From the NCBI GenBank assembly GCA_963711705.1, contig CAVQFM010000007.1, positions 124,001-188,000 of the forward strand: 64,000 nucleotides of DNA. Direction: 5' to 3'. This document shows, in pieces, positions 6,987-16,700 of the stretch (position 1 is its first letter; every line of letters begins with the position of its first letter). Below the pieces are notes generated by a model, which was not told where the DNA came from, ran no database searches, and saw nothing but the letters and a program-made list of their open reading frames with translations. The DNA comes from RYN-230 sp963711705 (GTDB taxonomy: Bacteria > Actinomycetota > Actinomycetes > Streptosporangiales > Streptosporangiaceae). Both the position numbers and the translations under genes were made by a program.

Positions 6987-7645
6987 GTCCCAGCCCAGCC
7001 GGACGGCCCCGGGTGATCATCGTCAACGATCATGGCCTGTTCCGCTCCGGGGTCCGGTCCGAGCTGGGCAGCCAGGTCGACGTGATTGGCGAGGCCGACG
7101 ACGTGGCGCCCGCCATCGAGCTGATCGCCAGGTCCGAGCCCGACGTGGTGCTGCTCGACGTGCATCTGCCCGGTGGCGGCGGGCAGCTGGTGATCACCGC
7201 CATCAGGGCCGCTCATCCGCAGGTCCGCTTCCTGGCGCTGTCCGCGTCGGACGCCCCGGAGGACGTGATCGCGGTCATCCGGGCCGGGGCGCGGGGTTAT
7301 GTGACCAAGACCATCTCCGGCCCGGACCTGGTGGACGCGATCAGCCGGGTGGCCGCCGGGGACAGCGTGTTCTCCCCCATGCTGGCCGGGTTCGTGCTGG
7401 ACGCGTTCGCCTCGTCCGCGGGCCCGGACCGCCCGGCGCTGGATCCGGAACTCGACCAGCTGACCCCGCGCGAGCGCGAAGTGCTGCGGCTGATCGCCCG
7501 CGGCTACACCTACAAGGAGATCGCCCGCGAGCTGTATATCTCCAGCAAGACCGTGGAGACCCACGTTTCCTCGGTGCTGCGCAAGCTCCAGCTGTCCACC
7601 CGGCACCAGCTGACCCGGTGGGCGACCGAGCGGCGGCTGGCCTAG
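6983..7645 (+). CDS. LuxR/NarL-family response regulator
   Basis: A 220-residue two-domain regulator. The receiver domain (1-120) has the phosphoacceptor D59 in VVLLDVHLPG, a serine switch residue (LALSAS) and the lysine in GYVTKT. The C-terminal LuxR helix-turn-helix (about 150-215) reads LTPREREVLRLIARGYTYKE and ends in the recognition helix SSKTVETHVSSVLRKLQ. It is translationally coupled to the upstream PspC kinase, its evident partner. Probable targets are the divergent pspC/DUF1707 genes. Confidence 0.93.
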   Translation: MSPSPAGRPRVIIVNDHGLFRSGVRSELGSQVDVIGEADDVAPAIELIARSEPDVVLLDVHLPGGGGQLVITAIRAAHPQVRFLALSASDAPEDVIAVIRAGARGYVTKTISGPDLVDAISRVAAGDSVFSPMLAGFVLDAFASSAGPDRPALDPELDQLTPREREVLRLIARGYTYKEIARELYISSKTVETHVSSVLRKLQLSTRHQLTRWATERRLA

Positions 7646-7702
7646 GCATGCCCTAGTCTGCTGCTACGGTAGTCGCCGCTGGCACGGGGGTCTGGAGGCA
7701 CG

Positions 7703-9340
7703 GTGGCCGACGAGTTTCCTGCTGGGTTAGTGGATTTCGTGGCCGGCTCGCAGATCGCGAGCTACCAGGTCGCCGAGGAAATCGGCCGGGGTGGCATGGC
7801 CGTGGTCTACCGGGCGCACGACGTCCGGCTGGACCGCTGGGTCGCGCTGAAGGTGCTGGCCCCCGAGTTCGCCCAGGACGACGCGTTCCGGCAGCGCTTC
7901 ATCCGGGAGTCGCGGGCCGCCGCCGCGGTGGATCACCCGAACATCATCCCGATCTTCGACGCGGGCGAGGCCCGGGGCGTCCTGTTCATCGCCATGCGCT
8001 ACGTGCGCGGGCAGGATGTGCACAGCCTGGTGCACCGGACCGGCCCGCTGCCACCCGAGCGGGCCGTCAGCGTGATCAGCCAGGTGGCGTCGGCGCTGGA
8101 CGCCGCGCACGCGCTGGGCCTGGTGCACCGCGACGTGAAACCGGCCAACATGCTGCTCGGCCGGCCAGCCGCGGGCCGCACGCCTGATCACGTCTACCTG
8201 TCTGACTTCGGCATCAGTAAGCAGGCGCAGGCCACTACCAATCTGACCCTGACCGGGCAGGTGCTCGGCACGCTGAACTACCTGGCGCCCGAGCAGATCG
8301 AGGGCCGTCACGTGGACGGGCGCGCGGACGCCTACTCGCTGGCCTGCGCCGCGTTCGAGATGCTGGCGGGCTCGCCGCCGTTCCGGCGCGACCAGAACAT
8401 GGCGATCATGTGGGCCCAGCTGAACGCGCCGCCGCCCGCGCTGACCGGCTACCGCCGCGACCTGCCGCCCGCCGTCGACCAGGTGATGGGCCGGGCGCTG
8501 GCGAAGTCCCCAGCTGAGCGGTACGCGAGCTGCCTGGCGTTCGCCACTGCGCTGCAGGAAGCGTGTGGCACCACCGCCCCCGACCTGCCCGGCCCGGCCG
8601 CCACCCCGCCACCTGGCCAGCTGACCGCCCCGGCCGAAACCACCCCGCCGCTGAGCCCGGCCCCGGTGATCGATGTGCCGCCGGAGCCGCTGGTGTCCTC
8701 ACCGCCGTACGAGCCGCCCTATCAGCCCTCCGCCAGGCCGCCCTATCAGCCCTCCGCCGGGCCGCCGTACCAGCCCTCCGCCGGGCCGCCGTACCACTCT
8801 TCCGACCAGGCCGTGGGTGCGCCGCTGTACCGGCCTGGTGGCCAGCCGCCCGGGCCGCCCGGCAGCCAGCCAGCGGGCCCGCCGCCGCGCCCCGCCGCCC
8901 GGCTCCCGAAGCGGCGGCATGGCGGGCGGACCGCAGTGCTGGTGGCACTGGCCGTCCTGGTGCTGGCAGGCGCCGGGTACGCGCTGCTGCGGCACGGCCT
9001 GGCTACGTCTCCGGGCGCCGCGTCCCCCGGGCCCTCAGCCGCCCCGCTGCCCACCCGCCCGGCCGCCGTGGTGCGGGCCTACTACGCGGCGATCAGCGCC
9101 CATGACTACCCGCGCGCCTGGCAACTGGGCGGCGACCACACCGGGACCACGCGGCAGCAGTTCGTGGCCGGGTTCCGGGGCACCGAGCGGGACACGGTGA
9201 CCGTCGTCAAGGTGTCCGGCCACGTGGTGGCGGCGCGGCTCACCGCGCTGCAGACCGACGGCACCGTCAAGCGCTTCGTGGGCAGCTATCTGGTGCGCGG
9301 TGGCACGATCATCGTGTTCAACGTCCGTCCGGCCGGCTGA
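7703..9340 (+). CDS. Transmembrane Ser/Thr protein kinase (PknB-like)
   Basis: A 545-residue Hanks-type kinase. Kinase domain about 18-290: glycine loop IGRGGMAVVY, K50 in VALKVL, catalytic HRDVKPAN with D144, DFG at 168-170, and APEQIEG. A Pro-rich linker (about 295-400) contains three 8-residue repeats of the YQPSAGPP type. One membrane helix (about 407-430) leads to an extracytoplasmic domain of about 110 residues resembling an NTF2-like fold (YYAAISAHDYPRAWQLGG) instead of PASTA repeats. GTG start at 7703 with GGAGG five bases upstream. It follows the two-component pair by 57 bases and may act in the same envelope-stress response. Confidence 0.92.
   Translation: MADEFPAGLVDFVAGSQIASYQVAEEIGRGGMAVVYRAHDVRLDRWVALKVLAPEFAQDDAFRQRFIRESRAAAAVDHPNIIPIFDAGEARGVLFIAMRYVRGQDVHSLVHRTGPLPPERAVSVISQVASALDAAHALGLVHRDVKPANMLLGRPAAGRTPDHVYLSDFGISKQAQATTNLTLTGQVLGTLNYLAPEQIEGRHVDGRADAYSLACAAFEMLAGSPPFRRDQNMAIMWAQLNAPPPALTGYRRDLPPAVDQVMGRALAKSPAERYASCLAFATALQEACGTTAPDLPGPAATPPPGQLTAPAETTPPLSPAPVIDVPPEPLVSSPPYEPPYQPSARPPYQPSAGPPYQPSAGPPYHSSDQAVGAPLYRPGGQPPGPPGSQPAGPPPRPAARLPKRRHGGRTAVLVALAVLVLAGAGYALLRHGLATSPGAASPGPSAAPLPTRPAAVVRAYYAAISAHDYPRAWQLGGDHTGTTRQQFVAGFRGTERDTVTVVKVSGHVVAARLTALQTDGTVKRFVGSYLVRGGTIIVFNVRPAG
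8720..8791 (+). repeat. Three tandem 24-base repeats in the kinase linker
   Basis: Three copies of a 24-base unit, 8720-8743, 8744-8767 and 8768-8791, encode (Y-Q-P-S-A-R/G-P-P). The repeats are in frame, so copy-number change would lengthen or shorten the proline-rich linker without breaking the gene. Confidence 0.85.
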
Positions 9341-10760
9341 CCAGCTCATCTCCCACCCCGGGCGCGTCGCCCGGGGCGGCCGGGGTGGTGGTCAGCCCGG
9401 CCGGCAGCCGCGGGCTGAGCGCCAGCGCCAGCACCGCCACCACCGCGCTGATCGCGAACGCGGCGGTCACCCCCCAGCGCAGGCCGGCCGGCGAGCCCGG
9501 GCCGGTGCTGGCGGCCACCGCGGCGCCGCCGGCGCCGATGCCGATCGCGGTGCCGAGCACGTCGGCCAGGTTCAGCGACGCGGACGCCCAGCCCTCCCGG
9601 CCCGGCGGCGCCTCGCGCAGCATCATCAGGGTGATCGGCGCGTAGCACAGCCCCATGCCCAGCCCCGCGACGGTCCACGCGGCCAGCGCGACGGCCACCG
9701 GCACGCCCGGCTGGAGCACCAGCAGCATCCCGCCGATACCGGCCAGGATGATCACCAGCCCGGTGCGCACCAGGCGGCGGCCGGGCCAGGTGGTGGCCAG
9801 CCGGGCCTGCGCCCAGGCGCCGGCCGTCCAGGTCAGCGTGGCCCCGGTGACCGCGATGCCGGCGTACACCGGGCTGCGGTGCCGCAGCACGGTGATGGTC
9901 AGCGTCACGTAGGCATCGGCGCCGAAGAAGGCGAACGTGAGCAGCCCGCGGGACAGGATGGTGGCGGGCAGCCCGCGGCGCGCGGTCAGCGTGCCGGGCG
10001 GGACCAGCCGGCGCAGCGCGGGCAGCCCGGCCACCGCGCCGGCCAGCAGCAGCCCACCGCCCGCCGCCACGGCCGCGGCGTGGCCCGCGCCCGCGGCCAG
10101 AGTCAGGCCGGCCAGTACCAGCGCGGCCCCGGCCGCCACCCGGACCCCGTCCACCAGCCGGTGCTCGGCCGCCTGCCGGGCACCCGGCGGGCCCAGCCGG
10201 ATCAGCGCGGGCAGCGCGATCGACCCGGTGATCGCGACCACCGGCAGCAGCCCGAGGAACACCCACCGCCAGCCGAACACGTGCGCTACCTCGGCGCTGA
10301 GGGCCGGCCCGACCAGGCCCGGGACCACCCAGGCGGTGGACAGCAGGGCCATCATCCGGGCCCGCAGCGGGCCGGCCAGGCTGCGCCCGATCGAGACGTA
10401 CGCCACGGCCGGCACCGCGCCCGCGCCTACTCCCTGCAGCGCCCGCCCGGCCACCAGCACCGGCATGGCCGGGGCCAGGCCCGCGACCGCGAGCCCGGCG
10501 GCGAACAGCAGCACGCCGCCGACGAACGGGAGGGCCGGCCCGCGCCGGTCAGCCTCGCGGCCCGCGGCCACGATGCCGACGATGCTGCCCAGCATGAACG
10601 CGCTGAACACCCAGCCGTACAGGCGCAGCCCGCCCAGGTCCCGGGCGACCACCGGCATGACGGTGATCACGGCCAGCGCCTCGGCCGCGACGAACGTTAC
10701 GGTCAGCACCAGCCCGGCCGTCAGGGTCCGGTGCTGCGGCGCCCACAGCCCATCTGCCAT
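9318..10760 (-). CDS. MFS transporter, DHA2-like multidrug exporter family
   Basis: A 480-residue integral membrane protein with about 12-14 hydrophobic helices. The first helix begins after RTLTAGLVLTVTF, and the loop GREADRRGPALPF matches the conserved MFS motif A region. Central QxxQGxGAG-type motif C is present as ALQGVGAGAVPAVAYV. Such transporters export drugs or metabolites by proton antiport. The ATG at 10760 (MADGLWAPQH) is preceded by a GGCGGA site; the frame continues upstream. Its 3' end overlaps the convergent kinase gene by 23 bases. Substrate unknown. Confidence 0.85.
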   Translation of the reverse strand: MADGLWAPQHRTLTAGLVLTVTFVAAEALAVITVMPVVARDLGGLRLYGWVFSAFMLGSIVGIVAAGREADRRGPALPFVGGVLLFAAGLAVAGLAPAMPVLVAGRALQGVGAGAVPAVAYVSIGRSLAGPLRARMMALLSTAWVVPGLVGPALSAEVAHVFGWRWVFLGLLPVVAITGSIALPALIRLGPPGARQAAEHRLVDGVRVAAGAALVLAGLTLAAGAGHAAAVAAGGGLLLAGAVAGLPALRRLVPPGTLTARRGLPATILSRGLLTFAFFGADAYVTLTITVLRHRSPVYAGIAVTGATLTWTAGAWAQARLATTWPGRRLVRTGLVIILAGIGGMLLVLQPGVPVAVALAAWTVAGLGMGLCYAPITLMMLREAPPGREGWASASLNLADVLGTAIGIGAGGAAVAASTGPGSPAGLRWGVTAAFAISAVVAVLALALSPRLPAGLTTTPAAPGDAPGVGDELVSRPDGR

Positions 10761-10907
10761 TTCCGCCCACCCTATGCTGGCCCGGATCCTGGCCCTCCGG
10801 CGGAAGCTGCGGGGCGGCAAAAGCGTTAGCTAGCTGGGCCCCTTTCCACCATGCTGGCCCTGTCCGCAGCGGCCGGCGCCGCGCTGCTGCGGCCCACCTG
10901 ACCTACT

Positions 10908-13900
10908 GTGCCCGCCCACGGAGAACCCGCCTTGACTTCCTCGCTCGCTGAGCTGCGGGCGCAACTGCCCGGGCTGATGCTGCGCGACCAGCGCCGGCTC
11001 GGCCGCCGCGCTGGGCAGGCGGCTGGGCTGCACGATCGCGCGGCCCGGGACCGGGCGCTGGGCCAGCTGAGCGCCGACCTGGCCGCGGCGGCGGCCCGCG
11101 CCCAGGCCCGCCGGGACTCGGTGCCGGCCGTCTCCTACCCGCCCGAGCTGCCGGTCAGCCAGGTACGGGACGAGATCGCCGCGGCCATCAGGGACAACCA
11201 GGTGGTGATCGTCGCCGGTGAGACCGGGTCGGGCAAGACCACTCAGCTGCCCAAGATCTGCCTGGACCTGGGCCGCGGGGTGACCGGCCAGATCGGGCAC
11301 ACCCAGCCGCGGCGGATCGCCGCGCGCAGCGTGGCCGAGCGGATCGCCACCGAGCTCGGGACCGAGCTGGGCAGCACTGTCGGGTACAAGGTGCGGTTCA
11401 CCGACAACTCCAGCGACGACACGCTGATCAAGGTGATGACCGACGGCATCCTGCTCACCGAGCTGGCCCACGACCGGCAGCTGCTGCGCTACGACACGCT
11501 GATCATCGACGAGGCGCACGAGCGCAGCCTGAACATCGACTTCATCCTCGGCTACCTGAAGCGGCTGCTGCCCCGCCGCCCCGACCTCAAGGTCATCATC
11601 ACCTCGGCCACCATCGACCCGGGCAAGTTCAGGGAGAACTTCAAGGACTTCGGGGCGCCGGTGATCGAGGTGTCCGGGCGCACCTACCCGGTCGAGGTGC
11701 GTTACCGGCCGCTGGCCGACCCGGACGACCCGGACACCGAACCCCGGGACCAGGTGCAGGGCATCCTGGACGCAGTGGCCGAACTGCGGGCCATCGGCCC
11801 GGGCGACATCCTGGTCTTCCTCAGCGGCGAGCGGGAAATCAGGGACACCGCCGACGCGCTGGACGGCCAGGACGGGCTGGACGTGCTGCCGCTGTACGCG
11901 CGGCTGTCCGCGGCCGAGCAGCACCGGGTATTCCAGCCGCATTCCGGCCGCCGGGTGGTGCTGGCCACCAACGTGGCGGAAACCTCGCTGACCGTCCCCG
12001 GCATCCACTACGTGATCGACCCGGGCACCGCGCGGATCTCCCGGTACAGCACCCGGACCAAGGTGCAGCGGCTGCCCATCGAGCCAATCTCCCAGGCATC
12101 GGCCAGCCAGCGGACGGGCCGCTGCGGGCGCACCGCCAACGGCGTGTGCATCCGGCTGTACAGCGAAGACGACTTCGCGGCGCGGCCCGAGTTCACCGAT
12201 CCGGAGATCCTGCGCACCAACCTGGCCTCGGTCATCCTGCAGATGGCCGCGCTGGACCTGGGTGACATGGCGGACTTCCCGTTCGTCGACCCGCCCGAGT
12301 CCCGCAACATCGCCGACGGGGTCCGGCTGCTGGAGGAACTCGGCGCGTTCGGCGGGCGTGGTCAGTCCCGCCTGACCGAGACCGGGCGGAAGCTGGCCCG
12401 GCTGCCGGTGGACCCGCGGCTGGGCCGGATGATCCTGGAGGCCGGCCACAATGGCTGCGCCCGCGAAGTGCTGATCATCACGGCTGCGCTGTCCATCGTC
12501 GATCCGCGGGAGCGCCCGGCCGACAACCGCCCGGCCGCCGACGCGATGCACGCCCGCTTCGCCGTGCCCGGGTCGGACTTCCTCGCCTTTCTCGCGTTGT
12601 GGGACTACCTGAGACGGGCGCAGCGTGAGTTGTCGGCTTCCGCGTTCAGAAGAATGTGTAAGCGCGAGTTCCTGCACTACCTGCGGGTGCGTGAATGGCA
12701 GGACGTGTACGGCCAGCTGCGGCAGGCCGCCGCGGACGTCGGCGTGGTGATCGGGCGGGACCGGCGTACGCCCGCGCCGCCCGCTGGCGAGGACGCCGAG
12801 CGTTTCCCGCCCGAGCTGGCCGACCGGGTGCACATGTCGCTGCTGGCCGGGCTGCTGTCGCACCTCGGCATGCAGCAGACCGACGCGAAGGTGCGCGGCC
12901 GGCGGCGTGGGCCCGCCGAATTCGCCGGGGCCCGCGGCGCGCGGTTCGCCATCTTCCCCGACTCGGTGCTGGCCCGGAAGCCGCCCGCCTGGGTGGTCGC
13001 GGCCGAACTGGTGGAGACTTCCCGGCTGTGGGCCCGGGTGGTCGCGCGGATCGAGCCGGAGTGGGCCGAGTCGCTCGGCGCCCACCTGGTCAACCGGAAC
13101 TACAGCGAGCCACGCTGGGATGCCCGGCGCGGTGCGGTCATGGCCACCGAACGGGTCAGCCTGTACGGGCTGCCGATCGTGGCCGGGCGGCCGGTCAACT
13201 ACGGCCGGATCGACCCGGTGGCCGCGCGTGAGCTGTTCATCCAGCATGCGCTGGTCGAGGGCGACTGGCAGACACACCACCGGTTCTGGGCGCACAACCA
13301 GCGGATGCTGGCGCAGGCCGAGGAGCTGGAGGCCAAGGCGCGGCGGCGCGGCATCGTCGCCGACGACGCGGCCCGGTTCGACTTCTACGACCAGCGGATA
13401 CCGGCCGAGGTGGTGTCCGCCCGGCATTTCGACAGCTGGTGGAAGCAGGCCCGGGCGGCCGACCCCGATCTGCTCAACTTCTCCCTGGCCGACCTGGTCA
13501 GCCCATCCGGCGGCGACATCAGCCCGGATGACTACCCGGGCCGCTGGGCCGGGTTCCCGGTGTCGTACGAGTTCGCGCCGGGTGAGCCGGACGACGGGGT
13601 GACCGTAGATATCCCGCTGGCCCAGCTGAACCAGGTGAATGGCGACGAGTTCAGCTGGCAGGTACCCGGGCTGCGCGAGGAGACCGTGACCGAGCTGATC
13701 CGGTCCCTGCCGAAGCAGCTGCGCACGCAGTTCGTGCCGGTCCCGGACACCGCCCGGGCCGTGCTGCCCCGGCTCCGGCCGGGCGGGGACCTGCTGGGCG
13801 CGCTGGGCGCGGAGCTGACCCGGCTGTCCGGCGTGCCTGTCCCCCGGTCGGCCTGGGACGAGTCCCGGCTGCCCAGCTACCTGCGGGTGACCTTCCAGGT

Positions 13901-14861
13901 GGTGGACGACGGGCGGGTGCTCGCGTCCGGCAAGGACCTGGCTGAGCTGCGCCGGGAGCTGCGCCCCCGGCTGCAGGCCACGCTGGGCGAAGCGGCCCGC
14001 GGGCTGACCCGCACCGGGCTGCGCACCTGGGACATGGACACGCTGCCCCGGGTGTTCACCCACGGGCAGGTCCGGGCCTACCCAGCGCTGGCCGACGCGG
14101 GCGACTCGGTGGACATCCGGCTGTTCGACACCCAGGCGGAAGCCGACGCGGCCATGCGCCGGGGCACCCGCCGGCTGGTGCTGCTGCAGGTGCCGTCGGG
14201 GGTACGCGCGGTGGCGGGCCGGCTGCCGGTCAGCGCCAAGCTGGCCATGAGCCGGCATCCGTACCGCAGCACCGACGCGCTGCTGGAGGACTGCGCGGCG
14301 GCCGCGGTGGACCAGATCATCGCCGAAGCGGGCGGCCCGGCCTGGGACGCGGCCGGGTTCGCCCGGCTGCTCGACGCGGCCCGGGACCGGCTGGCCGCGG
14401 TCACCGCGGACGTGGTGTCCCGGGTCGCCCAGGTGCTGGCCGAGTCGCATGAGGCCGAGGCCAGCCTGGGCAGCAGGCCGGCCCCGGCCCTGGCCGCGGC
14501 GTTCGATGACATGCGCCGCCAGCTGGCCGGGCTCATTCAGCCGGGGTTCATCGCCGAGACCGGCGCCCGGCGGCTGCCCGACCTGCTCCGCTACCTGCGG
14601 GCGATAAACCGGCGGCTGGAGAAGCTGCCCGCCTCCCCGGCCCGTGACGCGGAGCGGATGGCCACCGTGCACCGGGTCACCGAGGACTACCAGCAGACCC
14701 TGGCCGACCTGCCGCCCGCGCGGCGGTCCAGCCCGGACGCGCAGGCCGTGCGCTGGATGATCGAGGAGCTGCGGGTCAGCCTGTTCGCCCAGACGCTGGG
14801 CACCGCCGGGTCCGTGTCCGAGCAGCGCATCCACCGTGCCCTGGACCAGCTCCGCGGCTAG
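10908..14861 (+). CDS. hrpA: ATP-dependent RNA helicase HrpA
   Basis: A 1317-residue DEAH-box helicase of the size usual for HrpA. Walker A GETGSGKT at 104-111, DEAH at 201-204, motif III TSAT, and motif VI QRTGRCGR are all present. The helicase core is followed by the HA2 and OB segments and the long HrpA-specific C-terminal region (DUF3418). Acts on RNA; in other bacteria it is linked to mRNA processing and ribosome rescue. Start uncertain: GTG 10908 gives the longest form, but TTG 10932 (LTSSLAELRAQLPG) has a GGAG ten bases upstream. A 1300-codon open frame on the opposite strand is a GC-bias shadow. Confidence 0.93.
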   Translation: MPAHGEPALTSSLAELRAQLPGLMLRDQRRLGRRAGQAAGLHDRAARDRALGQLSADLAAAAARAQARRDSVPAVSYPPELPVSQVRDEIAAAIRDNQVVIVAGETGSGKTTQLPKICLDLGRGVTGQIGHTQPRRIAARSVAERIATELGTELGSTVGYKVRFTDNSSDDTLIKVMTDGILLTELAHDRQLLRYDTLIIDEAHERSLNIDFILGYLKRLLPRRPDLKVIITSATIDPGKFRENFKDFGAPVIEVSGRTYPVEVRYRPLADPDDPDTEPRDQVQGILDAVAELRAIGPGDILVFLSGEREIRDTADALDGQDGLDVLPLYARLSAAEQHRVFQPHSGRRVVLATNVAETSLTVPGIHYVIDPGTARISRYSTRTKVQRLPIEPISQASASQRTGRCGRTANGVCIRLYSEDDFAARPEFTDPEILRTNLASVILQMAALDLGDMADFPFVDPPESRNIADGVRLLEELGAFGGRGQSRLTETGRKLARLPVDPRLGRMILEAGHNGCAREVLIITAALSIVDPRERPADNRPAADAMHARFAVPGSDFLAFLALWDYLRRAQRELSASAFRRMCKREFLHYLRVREWQDVYGQLRQAAADVGVVIGRDRRTPAPPAGEDAERFPPELADRVHMSLLAGLLSHLGMQQTDAKVRGRRRGPAEFAGARGARFAIFPDSVLARKPPAWVVAAELVETSRLWARVVARIEPEWAESLGAHLVNRNYSEPRWDARRGAVMATERVSLYGLPIVAGRPVNYGRIDPVAARELFIQHALVEGDWQTHHRFWAHNQRMLAQAEELEAKARRRGIVADDAARFDFYDQRIPAEVVSARHFDSWWKQARAADPDLLNFSLADLVSPSGGDISPDDYPGRWAGFPVSYEFAPGEPDDGVTVDIPLAQLNQVNGDEFSWQVPGLREETVTELIRSLPKQLRTQFVPVPDTARAVLPRLRPGGDLLGALGAELTRLSGVPVPRSAWDESRLPSYLRVTFQVVDDGRVLASGKDLAELRRELRPRLQATLGEAARGLTRTGLRTWDMDTLPRVFTHGQVRAYPALADAGDSVDIRLFDTQAEADAAMRRGTRRLVLLQVPSGVRAVAGRLPVSAKLAMSRHPYRSTDALLEDCAAAAVDQIIAEAGGPAWDAAGFARLLDAARDRLAAVTADVVSRVAQVLAESHEAEASLGSRPAPALAAAFDDMRRQLAGLIQPGFIAETGARRLPDLLRYLRAINRRLEKLPASPARDAERMATVHRVTEDYQQTLADLPPARRSSPDAQAVRWMIEELRVSLFAQTLGTAGSVSEQRIHRALDQLRG

Positions 14862-14978
14862 ACGGCGTACCCGGTCTCAGAACCTGGGTGACAGATCGGT
14901 ATCGGGAGCGGCCGATGAGTGGGCCGGCCGCGGCTCGTCTGCCTTGTGGAGACCGCCGATCCAGGGAGCTGACCAACC

Positions 14979-16154
14979 ATGCCTGATCTGCTGACCGCCG
15001 ACGGCTTGCGCCGGTTCGACGCGGTGGCGGCTGCGCACGTGGCCGCGGACAAGGTGCCCGGCCTGGTGGCACTGGTGGCCCGGGGGGAGCAGGCGCACGT
15101 CACGGCGCTCGGTTCGCTGACGGTAGGCGGTGCGCCGGTGCGGCGTGATTCGATCTTCCGGATCGCCTCGGTCACCAAGCTGGCCACCGGGGCGGCCACC
15201 CTGGTCCTGGTCGGTGAGGGCCTGCTGGCTCTGGACGAGCCAGTGGACCGGCTGCTGCCGGAACTGGCCGGCCGCCGGGTGCTGCGCCGGATGGACGGGC
15301 CACTGGACGATACCGTCCCGGCCCGCCGCGCGATCACCGTCCGCGACCTGCTGACGTTCACGTTCGGCTTCGGGTTCGCGGTCGAGATGTTCGGCACGCC
15401 CGAGCCCTGGCCGGTGGTGGCGGCGAGCGAAGCGCGGCACCTGTCCACGATCGGCTGGCCGAACCTGCCCGAGCAGCCCGACCCGGACGCCTGGATCGCT
15501 GGCCTCGGCTCGCTTCCGCTGATCGCCCAGCCGGGTGAACGGTGGATGTACAACACCGGCGCCTCGGTGCTCGGCGTGCTGCTGGCCCGGGCGGCGGGCG
15601 AGCCGTTCGGGGACGTGCTGCGTACCCGGCTGTTCGAGCCACTGGGCATGCGGGACACCGGGTTCTGGACTGGGCACACCGGCCGGCTGGCCACCGCGTA
15701 CCGGCCGGCCCAGGATGGCCTGGAGGTGTGGGATGAGCCCGATGGTTACTGGAGCAAGCCGCCCGCGTTCCCGGACGGCGCGGGCGGGCTGGTCTCCACC
15801 GCCGACGACCTGCTGGCGTTCGCCCGCATGCTGCTGGGCGGCGGGAAGCCAGTGCTGCCTCCAGCGGCGGTCGCCGAGATGACCCGGGATCAGCTGACCC
15901 CAGCCCAGAAGGCTTACGGCGGGCTGGGGCCTGACTTCTTCGACGAGGTCAGCTGGGGATTCTGCACCTCGGTGGTGACCGCCGGGCCGCGGGCGGGCGC
16001 GTTCGGCTGGGCGGGTGGTTTCGGCGCCACGTGGCTGGCTGACCCGGCCCGGGACCTGACGGTGATCGTGCTGACCCAGCGCGCGCTGGAGGGCCCGGAG
16101 TCGCCCGCCGTGCACTCCGAACTGCAGGACGCGGCCTACGCCGCCCTCCCCTAG
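14979..16154 (+). CDS. Serine hydrolase, class C beta-lactamase/esterase family
   Basis: A 391-residue protein of the beta-lactamase (S12) superfamily. The catalytic SxxK tetrad is S64-V-T-K67 (IASVTKLATG). The second motif appears as the tyrosine in WMYNTGASVLG, and a late GWAGGFG replaces the usual HTG-type motif. No signal peptide is visible, so a cytoplasmic esterase is more likely than a true beta-lactamase. ATG at 14979 is preceded by GGGAG. Its stop codon TAG (16152-16154) is shared with the left boundary of the inserted element described at 16154: the CTA target duplication overlaps the stop. Confidence 0.88.
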   Translation: MPDLLTADGLRRFDAVAAAHVAADKVPGLVALVARGEQAHVTALGSLTVGGAPVRRDSIFRIASVTKLATGAATLVLVGEGLLALDEPVDRLLPELAGRRVLRRMDGPLDDTVPARRAITVRDLLTFTFGFGFAVEMFGTPEPWPVVAASEARHLSTIGWPNLPEQPDPDAWIAGLGSLPLIAQPGERWMYNTGASVLGVLLARAAGEPFGDVLRTRLFEPLGMRDTGFWTGHTGRLATAYRPAQDGLEVWDEPDGYWSKPPAFPDGAGGLVSTADDLLAFARMLLGGGKPVLPPAAVAEMTRDQLTPAQKAYGGLGPDFFDEVSWGFCTSVVTAGPRAGAFGWAGGFGATWLADPARDLTVIVLTQRALEGPESPAVHSELQDAAYAALP

Positions 16155-16194
16155 GCCTGTCCGGTGGATCATTTGCTGATCCGGAGGAGGGTGC
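16154..16194 (+). repeat. Left terminal inverted repeat of the cassette
   Basis: A 41-base sequence beginning GGCCTGTCCGGTGGATC and ending GGAGGAGGGTGC. Its reverse complement occurs at 16788-16828 with a single G/A difference at position 30. Ends of this type (CTGTCCGGTGGATC) are familiar from actinobacterial IS5-family elements. Confidence 0.9.
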
Positions 16195-16233
16195 TGACAA
16201 GGGTGATGGCTCGCCCGGCGCGGCAGGCTCGCG

Positions 16234-16674
16234 TCAGCCGATCTGCTCGGCCAGGGCGACGATGATTCCTGCGGGGCCGCGGAGGTAGCAGAGCCGGAAG
16301 ATGCTCTCGTACTGCGCTACCTCGCCGAGGAGTTCGGCGCCGTGGGCGCGCAGCCGGGCGACGGTGTCGTCGATGTCGTCGACGGCGAACATGACACGAT
16401 GCAGGCCCAGCGTGTTGGGCGGCGGGTTCTCCGGCCCGGCGCCGACCGCCGCCGGGGTGTGGTACTTGGTCAGCTCCAGCTTGCTGTGGCCGTCCGGGGT
16501 CCGCATCATCGCGATCTCGCTCCGGACGCCGTCGAGTCCGACGGTGCGGTCCGCCCAACGGCCTTCGATCTGCCCCTTGCCTTCCAGTTCCATGCCGAGC
16601 TCGGTGAAGAACGCGACGGCCGCGTCCAGGTCGTCGACGACGATGGCGACGTTGTCCATCCGCTGAATGGTCAT
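16234..16674 (-). CDS. VOC (glyoxalase/bleomycin-resistance) family protein, cassette passenger
   Basis: A 146-residue protein with two beta-alpha-beta-beta-beta modules: RMDNVAIVVDDLDAAVAFF at the N-terminus and LHRVMFAVDDIDDTVARL in the second half. VOC proteins are metal-dependent isomerases, dioxygenases or drug-binding proteins. Candidate metal ligands include the histidine in GLHRVMF and the glutamate in QYESIFRLCYLRGP; function cannot be narrowed from sequence. The start is placed at 16674 (MTIQRMDN); ATG 16686 is an alternative. It is the only intact gene between the two IS-type ends, so it travels as cargo. It may be expressed from its own promoter inside the element. Confidence 0.85.
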   Translation of the reverse strand: MTIQRMDNVAIVVDDLDAAVAFFTELGMELEGKGQIEGRWADRTVGLDGVRSEIAMMRTPDGHSKLELTKYHTPAAVGAGPENPPPNTLGLHRVMFAVDDIDDTVARLRAHGAELLGEVAQYESIFRLCYLRGPAGIIVALAEQIG

Positions 16675-16700
16675 GTCTTCGAGCATAAGGAACGCCGCCG

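Noticed and set aside
5909..7606. A 565-codon open frame antisense to the histidine kinase and response regulator
   Set aside because: No domain is recognisable and it covers two well-supported genes.
10830..14834. A 1334-codon open frame antisense to hrpA
   Set aside because: It mirrors the high third-position GC of hrpA, has low-complexity Gly/Arg/Pro/Gln composition and no recognisable motif, while hrpA shows all helicase motifs.
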